Below, in pieces: positions 1-5,164 of a stretch of DNA of 5,164 nt (position 1 is its first letter; each line of letters begins with the position of its first letter). The stretch is from Desulfovibrio sp. (GTDB lineage: Bacteria > Desulfobacterota > Desulfovibrionia > Desulfovibrionales > Desulfovibrionaceae): positions 1-5,164 of the forward strand of contig JAITDR010000220.1 in NCBI GenBank assembly GCA_031282465.1, written 5' to 3'. The position numbers and the translations under genes are program-made. The notes below the pieces were generated by a model. It was given only the letters and a program-made list of their open reading frames with translations. It had not been told where the DNA came from and searched no databases.

Positions 1-72
1 GGCCCCGCCGTAGGAACACCAGTTGCAGAGAAAACCGACGATGCGGAGTTCTTTTCCTTCTAGAACCGACAT
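1..72 (-). CDS. flxD: MvhD/FlxD-like electron-transfer subunit (N-terminal fragment, truncated by window edge)
   Basis: This is the first 24 codons of a gene that continues beyond the left edge. The translation starts MSVLEGKELRIVGF and continues LCNWCSYGGA. The Cys16-Asn-Trp-Cys19 pair followed by SYGGA is the hallmark of the MvhD/FlpD/FlxD family, small proteins that bind a 2Fe-2S cluster and carry electrons into HdrA. The ATG lies inside the last codons of hdrA in another frame (13-bp overlap), with GGAGG four bases upstream, still within hdrA, so translation is probably coupled. In methanogens MvhD links the hydrogenase to HdrABC; in Desulfovibrio FlxD links the NADH-oxidising FlxABC to HdrABC. 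The family is clear from the motif and its place after hdrA. The choice of flxD over mvhD is inferred from the likely bacterial host, and the downstream genes that would decide it are not visible. Confidence 0.85.
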   Translation of the reverse strand, partial: MSVLEGKELRIVGFLCNWCSYGGA

Positions 73-2018
73 AGGGCCTCCACTTCCGCGAGAATCTGGT
101 TATCGGTGAAATGCGAGAGTTGAATCGCGCCCTGCGGGCAGGTGGCGTTGCACAGCCCGCAACCCTGACAGACAGTTTCAATAACCTCGGCCTTGGGTTG
201 TCCGCGCATGTCGATTTCCTGGATGGCCTTGAAGGGGCATACTTCTATACATTTGCGGCAGCCGACGCAGCGGTTGACGGACACGGAGGCGATCTGCGGG
301 TCCGAATCCAGCATGTTGCGTGAAAGCAGACCTATGGCCTTGGCCGCGGCCGCGCTGCCCTGGGCCACGGAGGAGGGGATGTCCTTGAGCCCTTGGCAGG
401 CCCCGGCCAGAAACACGCCGGCCGTATTGGTTTCCACGGGTTTGAGCTTGGGGTGCCCTTCCATGAAGAACCCGTAGCCGTCGTAGGAGATGCGCAGTTT
501 TTCGGCCAGACCGGGGGAACCCGCGGCGGCTTCGCCGCCGACGGCCAGCACCACGAGGTCGGCTTCCACCTCGACCTGTCCGCCCATCAGCGTGTCGGCG
601 CCGCGCACAATCAGTTTGTCGCCCTTGGGGTAAATCATCGAAACGCGGCCGCGCACGTATTTGGCCCCGTATTCTTCCTGCACCCGGCGGGTGAACTCGT
701 CGTAGCCCTTGCCCGGCGAGCGGATGTCCATGTAAAAGACGTAACTCTGCGAATCGGGGATGTGATCTTTGGTCAGAATGGCCTGTTTGGCCGTGTACAT
801 ACAGCAGAACCCGGAACAGTACGGCCGCCCTATGGAGGGGTCGCGGGAAGCGACGCACTGGACGAAGACGACGTTTTTGGGTTCCTTCCCGTCCGAGGGG
901 CGCTTGATATGCCCGCCCGTGGGACCGGAGGCCGACAGCATGCGTTCGTACTGCAGGGAGGTCACAACGTCGGGGTAACGTCCCGCGCCGTATTCGCCGT
1001 ATACGGTCCAGTCGACGAGGTCGTAGCCCGTGGCCGCGACGATGCCGCCGACCTTGACGTCCACGAATTCGTCCTGCATCGCGTAGTTGACGGCTCCCGT
1101 CGGGCAGACCTTGGAGCAGACCCCGCATTTGCCCTGATTGAACAGCCGGCAGTAGTCGCGTTCTATGCTGGCCTTTTTGGGTATGGCCTGGGGGAAGGGG
1201 ATGATGATTGCGGTGGTCGGCCCCACGCCTTCGTTGAAGCGGTCATAGGACTTTTTCGAAGGACATTTTTCCGTACACAGGCCGCAGCCCGTACATTTGT
1301 CCCAATCCACATAGGTGGCCTTTTTGCGTATTTTTACGTCGAAGTTGCCGACATAGCCGGAAACTTCCTCAAGTTCGGAGTAGGCGTACAGGGTGATGTT
1401 CGGGTGCTGGGCCACGTCCACCATGCGCGGGCCGAGTATGCAGCTCGAACAGTCCACGGTGGGAAAGGTTTTGTCCAGTTTGGCCATTTTGCCGCCGATG
1501 GTCGGCTGTTTTTCCACCATGACCACTTCGAGTCCGGCGTCGGCCGCGTCCAGGGCGGCCTGGATGCCCGCCACGCCGCCGCCGATGACCAGCACGCGCT
1601 TGGTTACCGGGAAGGACTTGGGTTTGAGTTCCCTGTTCAGGCGCAGCTTGGCCGCAGCCATGCGCACCAGTTCGGCGGCCTTGTTGGTGTTGGCCTCCTT
1701 GTCTTTGCCTATCCATGAAACGTGTTCGCGGATATTGGCCATTTCAAACATATAGCGGTTGAGGCCGGCGCGTTCCACGGCCTTGCGGAAGGTAGGCTCG
1801 TGCATCCTGGGGGTACAGGAGGCGACCACGACGCCGGTCAGTCCGTGTTCCTTGATGGCGGCGATGATGGCGTCCTGGCCGGGTTCGGCGCAGGCGTACA
1901 TGATGTCCGTGGAGTAGACCACGTCCGGATAGACCGCGGCGCGTTGAGCCACGCCCGCACAGTCCACCGTGCCTGCGATGTTGCTGCCGCAGTGACAGAT
2001 GAAGACTCCAATTTTCAT
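60..2018 (-). CDS. hdrA: HdrA: FAD- and iron-sulfur-containing heterodisulfide reductase subunit A
   Basis: A complete 652-residue protein, the usual full length for HdrA. It is the flavin subunit that receives electrons and, in bifurcating complexes, splits them between ferredoxin and HdrB. The order is: an N-terminal HdrA domain (about 1-133; FICHCGSNIAG with Cys8 and Cys10, plus Cys43 and Cys68); a thioredoxin-reductase-like FAD domain starting at VLVIGGGVAG (142-151), with VEKQPTIGGKM next; an inserted ferredoxin domain with Cys242/245/248/252 and Cys290/298/301/305; the rest of the flavin domain with a Cys388-Cys401-Cys405-Cys406 set; and a C-terminal two-cluster ferredoxin domain (Cys584/587/590/594 and Cys617/620/623/627). 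All expected cluster ligands appear present. The start is supported by an ideal GGAGGTGA just upstream and by the ATGA overlap with hdrB. The complete ferredoxin domains and N-terminal domain separate it from the shorter QmoA-type relatives. The bifurcating role is inferred from the family. Confidence 0.96.
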   Translation of the reverse strand: MKIGVFICHCGSNIAGTVDCAGVAQRAAVYPDVVYSTDIMYACAEPGQDAIIAAIKEHGLTGVVVASCTPRMHEPTFRKAVERAGLNRYMFEMANIREHVSWIGKDKEANTNKAAELVRMAAAKLRLNRELKPKSFPVTKRVLVIGGGVAGIQAALDAADAGLEVVMVEKQPTIGGKMAKLDKTFPTVDCSSCILGPRMVDVAQHPNITLYAYSELEEVSGYVGNFDVKIRKKATYVDWDKCTGCGLCTEKCPSKKSYDRFNEGVGPTTAIIIPFPQAIPKKASIERDYCRLFNQGKCGVCSKVCPTGAVNYAMQDEFVDVKVGGIVAATGYDLVDWTVYGEYGAGRYPDVVTSLQYERMLSASGPTGGHIKRPSDGKEPKNVVFVQCVASRDPSIGRPYCSGFCCMYTAKQAILTKDHIPDSQSYVFYMDIRSPGKGYDEFTRRVQEEYGAKYVRGRVSMIYPKGDKLIVRGADTLMGGQVEVEADLVVLAVGGEAAAGSPGLAEKLRISYDGYGFFMEGHPKLKPVETNTAGVFLAGACQGLKDIPSSVAQGSAAAAKAIGLLSRNMLDSDPQIASVSVNRCVGCRKCIEVCPFKAIQEIDMRGQPKAEVIETVCQGCGLCNATCPQGAIQLSHFTDNQILAEVEALCRF

Positions 2019-2224
2019 GCTTCACCTCCGTCGGCGTCCGCTTTGTCTTTGGGTTTTTTCGCGGCGGCGCTTTTTTTGCCTGCGCCGTCCGGGGCGGCAT
2101 CTTTCGTTCCCGCCTTTTCCGCTGCCTTTTCCGCCGCTTTGGCTGCCCGTTCCGCGGCCAGACGGACTTTTTCCGCTTCGGCGGCAGCCGCCTTGCGTTC
2201 TTCGGCTTCAATGTCCGCGGCCCT
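2015..2224 (-). other. Lys/Ala/Glu-rich low-complexity C-terminal extension of HdrB
   Basis: Codons 291-359 of hdrB. The first half (about 291-330) is rich in Ala, Glu, Lys and Arg with repeated AAEKAAEKA-like blocks, suggesting a charged helix. The second half (about 331-359) has Pro, Gly, Asp and Lys (GAGKKSAAAKKPKDK), suggesting a flexible basic stretch ending in an acidic DADGGEA. It has no Cys. The reading frame is continuous with the HdrB core and ends exactly at the ATGA junction with hdrA. The bases encoding the last residues also form the hdrA ribosome binding site, so this end of the tail is not a sequencing-frame artefact. Function unknown. Confidence 0.8.
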
Positions 2225-3094
2225 GCGGCTCATGCAGGCGAAGGCCGGCTGTACGTCCTGGACAAGTTTTTTGAAAGCCGCCTCCTGTTCCGGCAACCCG
2301 AAGGCGTAGGCCATCAACTGGGTAAAATAGGGAACCGGCAGCACGCGGTCGATGCCGCCTGCCCGGATCTGTCCCTGGCGCAGGTCCAGGTTCATCTGGC
2401 ACAGGGGGCAGGCGACAACCACGGCATCAGCGCCCGCTTCGCCCGCCATATCCAGAATGCGCCCGGCCAGGCGCGGCGTGACCTTGCGCGCGGGTATGGC
2501 GAAGGAGCCGCCGCAACAGTCCGTTTTCAGCGGAAAGGCGAGGACTTCCGCGCCCAGCGCTTCCAGCAGGCGGTCCAGGGCGACGGGGTTTTCCGGGTCG
2601 TCGAAGCGCATGAGCTTTTCCGGCCTGGTCATGAGACAGCCGTAATAGGGGACGACCTTCAGCCCTTTCAGACTGCGCCTGACGCGGGACTTGATCCTTT
2701 CCGTCCCGACGTCCTCGATTATGACCTGGAGGACGGACCTGATACTGTGGCGCATTTGCAGGGGACGTTCGGTCAGGGCTTCGACGCGCGCGGTAAAGAG
2801 CGGGTCTTCCATGTGTTCGAGGGCGACGCGCAGATTTTTGAGACAACTTGGACAGGGGGTAATCACATCGCCGATCCCGGCTTTTTCACCTTGGGCGAAC
2901 ACCCGCGAGGCAAGGGCTGCGGAGAGGGCGGAGTCCGTGGAATGGGCGGGCGTAGAGCCGCAACAGTTCCAGTCGGGAATTTCCCGCAGACCTATGCCGA
3001 GTTCCCGGCAGACCGCCCTGGTGGAGCGTTCGTATTCCATGGACGTGCCGAGCCCCGAACAGCCGGGGAAATAGCCCACATCTATCCTGCTCAT
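2015..3094 (-). CDS. hdrB: HdrB: CCG-domain heterodisulfide reductase catalytic subunit with extra C-terminal tail
   Basis: A 359-residue protein with two cysteine-rich CCG motifs. Motif one is Cys12, Cys44-Cys45, Cys81 and Cys84 (YFPGC, WNCCG, CPSC). Motif two is Cys153, Cys193-Cys194, Cys229 and Cys232 (YYGC, DCCGG, CPLC). In the family these bind two non-cubane 4Fe-4S clusters that cleave a disulfide: CoM-S-S-CoB in methanogens, and proposed to be DsrC trisulfide or another disulfide in sulfate reducers. Both motifs are complete, so the protein should be active. The HdrB fold ends near residue 290, matching the usual length of roughly 290-300. Residues 291-359 are an added Ala/Lys/Glu-rich tail, likely helical then disordered, with no recognised domain. 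The start has AAAGGAGG seven bases upstream and overlaps the hdrC stop by 4 bp; the stop overlaps the hdrA start in the same way. The subunit is cytoplasmic, with no signal peptide or membrane segment. Confidence 0.95.
   Translation of the reverse strand: MSRIDVGYFPGCSGLGTSMEYERSTRAVCRELGIGLREIPDWNCCGSTPAHSTDSALSAALASRVFAQGEKAGIGDVITPCPSCLKNLRVALEHMEDPLFTARVEALTERPLQMRHSIRSVLQVIIEDVGTERIKSRVRRSLKGLKVVPYYGCLMTRPEKLMRFDDPENPVALDRLLEALGAEVLAFPLKTDCCGGSFAIPARKVTPRLAGRILDMAGEAGADAVVVACPLCQMNLDLRQGQIRAGGIDRVLPVPYFTQLMAYAFGLPEQEAAFKKLVQDVQPAFACMSRRAADIEAEERKAAAAEAEKVRLAAERAAKAAEKAAEKAGTKDAAPDGAGKKSAAAKKPKDKADADGGEA
2022..2029 (-). promoter_or_regulatory. hdrA ribosome binding site inside the hdrB 3' end
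   Basis: On the minus strand this reads GGAGGTGA, a near-perfect anti-16S match, with its GGAGG core six bases before the hdrA ATG. It lies within the final codons of hdrB (the Gly-Gly-Glu codons), so hdrA initiation is coupled to the end of hdrB translation. It fixes the hdrA start. Confidence 0.85.
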
Positions 3095-3708
3095 GAAACG
3101 GCCTCCTTTGCGGATGCGTCGTGCGTTGCCGGCCCGGCCCGGACCAGGTCCGGGTCCGACAGTCCCTGATTGAAGCGGTTGATGATTTCCGCGACTTCCT
3201 TGCGTCCGGCAATGCGGTGCGGCAACAGGGGCATTTTACCTTTGGGGAGTATTTTGGGAGCGAGTTCCACGTCCGTCCAGACCCGGCCCGTGTAAAGCAT
3301 ATACAGGGCCATGGTTCCGACTTCGTGCGAGCGTCCGTTGAAGCGCACGGAATCCATGAAGGCCTTGAAGAAAGCGCTTACCGCACGGGCACCGAATTTT
3401 TTCTCGCGGCGGGCGATGTGTCGGCAGGCGTCCATGACCCCGGCCACATCGATTTCGTTCGGACATCGTTGCGTGCAGGTTTCACAGCCTGCGCACAGCC
3501 ACACGGCTGAGGAGGAAAGCACCTGCTCCTTTTGCCCGGCCTGGATCAGGCGCATGATTCTGCTTACGGAGTAGTCGAAGGTAAAGAACATGGGACAACC
3601 GGCCGTACAGTTGCCGCACTGGTAGCAGCGCGAAACGCGCTGACCGCTTTCGGCTTCCACGGCCTTTACAAAGGCATCGTCCGATTTGTTCAGACACACT
3701 GTTTCCAT
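3091..3708 (-). CDS. hdrC: HdrC: iron-sulfur heterodisulfide reductase subunit C
   Basis: A complete 205-residue protein. It carries two classical CX2CX2CX3C motifs for 4Fe-4S clusters: Cys28/31/34/38 (CYQCGNCTAGCP) and Cys72/75/78/82 (CAGCETCTQRCP). The usual HdrC alpha-helical region follows (about 90-185). HdrC relays electrons from HdrA to the HdrB catalytic clusters. It has no membrane helices, so it is the soluble HdrC type and not the HdrE- or QmoC-like membrane type. The ATG has only a weak GGCGGG-like upstream match, unlike the strong sites of hdrB and hdrA, so output may be limited here or depend on upstream translation. It is the first gene of the tightly overlapping hdrC-hdrB-hdrA-flxD run, and its stop overlaps the hdrB start by 4 bp. 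The last 20 or so residues are Ala/Asp-rich and probably flexible. Confidence 0.95.
   Translation of the reverse strand: METVCLNKSDDAFVKAVEAESGQRVSRCYQCGNCTAGCPMFFTFDYSVSRIMRLIQAGQKEQVLSSSAVWLCAGCETCTQRCPNEIDVAGVMDACRHIARREKKFGARAVSAFFKAFMDSVRFNGRSHEVGTMALYMLYTGRVWTDVELAPKILPKGKMPLLPHRIAGRKEVAEIINRFNQGLSDPDLVRAGPATHDASAKEAVS
3102..3109 (-). promoter_or_regulatory. hdrB ribosome binding site inside the hdrC 3' end
   Basis: On the minus strand this reads AAAGGAGG, seven bases before the hdrB ATG and inside the last codons of hdrC. Together with the ATGA stop/start overlap it fixes the hdrB start and points to translational coupling. Confidence 0.85.
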
Positions 3709-3761
3709 ACGTTCATCCCGCCTTGCTGGAATTTTGAGGGGAAAAGCCGGAATTGCCGTCG
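3709..3761 (-). other. 53-bp gap between the PilZ gene and hdrC
   Basis: I see no stem-loop with a following T-run in the minus-strand direction; the best candidate has only three base pairs (CGG/CCG around CAATT) before a short TTTT. No convincing -35/-10 pair or sigma-54 box is visible either. Read-through from the PilZ gene into hdrC is therefore possible, but a weak or activator-dependent promoter cannot be excluded. Confidence 0.4.
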
Positions 3762-4613
3762 TCAGTTCAACACGGAAATCAGGGAAAGGTAGCGCGTCAG
3801 CGCATCCACAAATTCACCGATTGTTTCGCCGAAGGCGAGACCGAGCGTCATGCGCGCTCCCGATATTTCCACATTGCGCACAATGCCCACGCCTTTAGCG
3901 GCCGGTTTGTCCCAGGTGAAGGCCGTCTGCAGGACCAGCCTGTCGCCTGCCTTGAGCTTGCGCAGCCCCGACTGGCCGGTCATGTCGAACACCACCCGGC
4001 AACCGCCCCTGCTCAGGTCGCTCACTATGCCCACGCCTTCGCCGTAAGGGGAAACGAAACTGACCGGCAGAGCGCAGGCCACCCTGCTGTGGTTGCGTGT
4101 TTCCAGAACGCTCATGCGGTCGGGGTAGGAGGTGAAGAGCAGGAACGCCGGCTTTTGGGTAAAGCCGATGATTTCGGCGGCGAACTGGTTGCGCGCACCG
4201 TCCGCAACATAGCTGATGTCGACGCGCATGTGCGGCAGCAGTTTGCTGCGCAGGCCGGGGATGCTGGGGAGCCGGATGATCAGGAACTCGTAGTGCGTTG
4301 TGCCCAGAAACTCACCATGAACCGGCACGCCGCCGGATCCGAGAGGATTGAAGTTCACGGAGACACGGGAATTGGGCGGCAGTTCCAGCTTGGGCAGAGC
4401 ATCATGGTGCAGTTTGGCTGTCGGGGTAGGGGGCGGCAAGTCTGTCGCGGGCGCGTTCTCAGGCATCGGGGCTGCCGCCGTCGCCGGCTCTGGAGTTGCG
4501 GGCTCCGGGGCCGCTGCCGCCGCCGCTGCCGTCGCCGGGTCCGCAGCCGCCGTCGGGGTTGTGCTGACATTCATCAGGTGATTTTCGCACGTTTTGCATT
4601 TTACGGCAACCAT
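3762..4613 (-). CDS. PilZ-domain cyclic-di-GMP receptor protein (YcgR-like two-domain layout)
   Basis: A protein of 283 residues, or 270 if it starts at the second ATG (4574). The PilZ domain lies at about 172-275 and has both c-di-GMP binding motifs: RxxxR as Arg173-Asn-His-Ser-Arg177, and DxSxxG as Asp199-Leu-Ser201-Arg-Gly-Gly204. It should therefore bind the messenger. Residues 78-170 form a beta-rich region (LPPNSRVSVNF to LLFTSYPDRM) like the N-terminal domain of YcgR-type proteins. Residues 18-68 are an Ala/Pro/Thr-rich flexible segment with PEPAT repeated. The first 13 residues hold a Cys-Lys-Thr-Cys pair, but this stretch is AT-richer than the rest and contains a promoter-like sequence, so 4574 may be the true start; neither ATG has a good ribosome binding site. 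There are no membrane segments and no enzymatic domain. It lies 53 bp upstream of hdrC on the same strand. Its target (flagella, polysaccharide or another process) cannot be told from sequence. Confidence 0.9.
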   Translation of the reverse strand: MVAVKCKTCENHLMNVSTTPTAAADPATAAAAAAAPEPATPEPATAAAPMPENAPATDLPPPTPTAKLHHDALPKLELPPNSRVSVNFNPLGSGGVPVHGEFLGTTHYEFLIIRLPSIPGLRSKLLPHMRVDISYVADGARNQFAAEIIGFTQKPAFLLFTSYPDRMSVLETRNHSRVACALPVSFVSPYGEGVGIVSDLSRGGCRVVFDMTGQSGLRKLKAGDRLVLQTAFTWDKPAAKGVGIVRNVEISGARMTLGLAFGETIGEFVDALTRYLSLISVLN

Positions 4614-4625
4614 AAAATCAGTAAA
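4598..4625 (-). promoter_or_regulatory. Candidate sigma-70 promoter for the PilZ gene
   Basis: On the minus strand, TTTACT (4620-4625; four of six to TTGACA) and TAAAAT (4598-4603; five of six to TATAAT) are separated by 16 bases in an AT-rich pocket of an otherwise GC-rich region. Transcription would begin near 4591, inside the longest reading frame, which would force translation from the ATG at 4574 with a leader of about 17 bases. It was found by eye only. Confidence 0.3.
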
Positions 4626-4659
4626 TTCTGCAACGCGTCAGGATGGCCGCATTGTTTTT

Positions 4660-4673
4660 GCGCGGAGCCGCGC
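4660..4673. repeat. Short GC-rich inverted repeat in the PilZ-lgt divergent region
   Basis: GCGCG-GAGC-CGCGC can form a five-pair stem with a four-base loop. Neither strand has a T-run after the stem (the plus strand continues TCTTGAG, the minus strand AAAAACAAT), so it does not look like an intrinsic terminator. It could be an operator or simply GC-rich chance. Confidence 0.35.
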
Positions 4674-4729
4674 TCTTGAGAGTACCGGGGCGTTCATTTT
4701 GCGGCCTCCGGCGGCCGGGGCCGTGCAGG

Positions 4730-4827
4730 GCCGGACGGCCTTGCGTGCCGGGACGGCCTGAAGTTGCAAGCGCGTGTGCTGCCGCTCAGTATGATGCCGG
4801 ACGGCCTTGCGTGCCGGGACGGCCTGA
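4730..4827. repeat. Pair of perfect 32-bp direct repeats upstream of lgt
   Basis: Two identical 32-bp copies (4730-4761 and 4796-4827) are separated by 34 bp, giving a period of 66 bp. Each copy contains two related cores, GCCGGACGGCCT and, 17 bp later, GCCGGGACGGCCT. The cores are near-palindromic (GCCG/CGGC arms), so four similar small inverted repeats occur in under 100 bp. The second copy ends on the A of the likely lgt ATG, and the match breaks after it. The region just upstream (4714-4729) looks like a further degenerate unit, and GGCCGT (4719-4724) can pair with ACGGCC (4735-4740). The arrangement fits either a recent 66-bp tandem duplication or repeated regulatory sites in the lgt leader. 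No cas genes or further copies are visible. Confidence 0.85.
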
Positions 4828-5164
4828 TGTACATCCGCCGCATGTTGCAATTCCCGCGCATAGCGCCCGAGATAGTGAGCATCGGTCCTTTGGCGGTCCG
4901 TTGGTACGGGGCCATGTATGTTCTGGCCTTTGCCGCAGCGGTGCTGCTCGGCCGGCTGCGCGCCGCCCGCGGCGGAGCGTTTACGCGCGCGCAGTTCGAC
5001 GACGTGATTATTTTCGGGTTTCTCGGGGTATTGTTGGGGGCGCGGCTCGGGTACGCGCTGTTTTACAACCCTGCCTATTATTTCCGGCATCCATTGGAAA
5101 TCCTGCTGATCTGGAAGGGGGGCATGAGTTTTCACGGCGGCTTCCTCGGCGTGTTGCTGGCCCA
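4827..5164 (+). CDS. lgt: Lgt: prolipoprotein diacylglyceryl transferase (N-terminal part, truncated by window edge)
   Basis: The first 112 codons of an integral inner-membrane enzyme that transfers diacylglycerol from phosphatidylglycerol to the lipobox cysteine of prolipoproteins, the first step of lipoprotein maturation. The start of the protein matches Lgt well: LQFPRIAPEIVSIGPLAV then RWYG with the conserved Tyr (residue 27), followed by a membrane helix (about 22-44), then GVLLGARLGYALFYN in the second helix, then WKGGMSFHGG with the essential His at residue 103. The gene continues beyond the right edge. The start is uncertain: ATG 4827 gives about the same numbering as E. coli Lgt, but ATG 4842 (MLQFP) is also possible, and the frame is open upstream back to a stop at 4677-4679. 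No strong ribosome binding site precedes either ATG. It is divergent from the PilZ gene and unrelated to the hdr genes in function. Confidence 0.93.
   Translation, partial: MYIRRMLQFPRIAPEIVSIGPLAVRWYGAMYVLAFAAAVLLGRLRAARGGAFTRAQFDDVIIFGFLGVLLGARLGYALFYNPAYYFRHPLEILLIWKGGMSFHGGFLGVLLA

Noticed and set aside
393..1718. 441-codon open frame on the plus strand opposite hdrA
   Set aside because: It is antisense to a convincing HdrA with all family motifs. The translation is His/Gly/Val/Phe-rich with no recognisable domain, as expected for an antisense shadow of a GC-rich gene.
3753..4679. 308-codon plus-strand frame opposite the PilZ gene
   Set aside because: It is the shadow of a PilZ protein with intact RxxxR and DxSxxG motifs; its Arg/Gly/Cys-rich stretch is the antisense of the Ala/Pro linker.
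4702..4717. CGGCC/GGCCG stem as a terminator in the PilZ-lgt region
   Set aside because: No T-run follows on either strand, and the two flanking genes are divergent, so no terminator is expected there.
4764..4795. Possible lgt promoter TTGCAA ... TATGAT on the plus strand
   Set aside because: The -10-like TATGAT is good, but the spacing of 20 bases is too long and no extended -10 is present, so it is too weak to list as a feature.
4730..4827. CRISPR-like repeat-spacer-repeat (32-34-32)
   Set aside because: The sizes fit, but there are only two copies, no cas genes, the repeat is made of nested sub-repeats, and the second copy runs into the lgt start. A tandem duplication or regulatory repeat is more likely.
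4638..5135. 165-codon minus-strand frame at the right edge
   Set aside because: It lies antisense to lgt, which is recognisable by WYG, GARLGY and SFHGG motifs. Its apparent internal peptide repeat only reflects the 32-bp DNA repeat.

Overview
The window is one end of a minus-strand gene cluster plus the start of a divergent plus-strand gene. Reading the minus strand 5' to 3', it holds a PilZ-domain (cyclic-di-GMP receptor) gene, hdrC, hdrB, hdrA, and the first 24 codons of an mvhD/flxD-type gene that runs off the left edge. On the plus strand, at the right edge, is the beginning of lgt (prolipoprotein diacylglyceryl transferase), also cut by the window. About 0.2 kb of non-coding, GC-rich, repeat-containing DNA separates the PilZ gene from lgt.

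The DNA is fairly GC-rich, with strong Shine-Dalgarno sites inside the hdr genes. A bacterial-type lgt, a complete hdrCBA set and an mvhD/flxD-like gene directly after hdrA suggest an anaerobic bacterium, most likely a sulfate reducer of the Desulfovibrio group. Such organisms carry flxABCD-hdrABC clusters. This assignment rests on gene content and context, because no marker gene is present.

HdrA (FAD and many Fe-S clusters), HdrB (two CCG motifs for non-cubane clusters) and HdrC (two 4Fe-4S clusters) should form a cytoplasmic heterodisulfide-reductase-like module. The MvhD/FlxD-like protein would pass electrons from a partner oxidoreductase to HdrA. In Desulfovibrio that partner is the FlxABC NADH dehydrogenase module, and HdrA is thought to bifurcate electrons between ferredoxin and a disulfide substrate (DsrC in the proposed sulfate-reducer scheme). 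hdrC/hdrB and hdrB/hdrA overlap by 4 bp (ATGA) and hdrA/flxD by 13 bp, so the genes are surely one translationally coupled unit.

Three things stand out. HdrB carries an extra C-terminal Lys/Ala/Glu-rich tail of about 70 residues. A c-di-GMP receptor gene sits 53 bp upstream of hdrC on the same strand with no visible terminator. A perfect 32-bp direct repeat containing small palindromes lies just in front of lgt. The core hdr genes look conventional and intact; I do not see a clearly new defence or mobile system.
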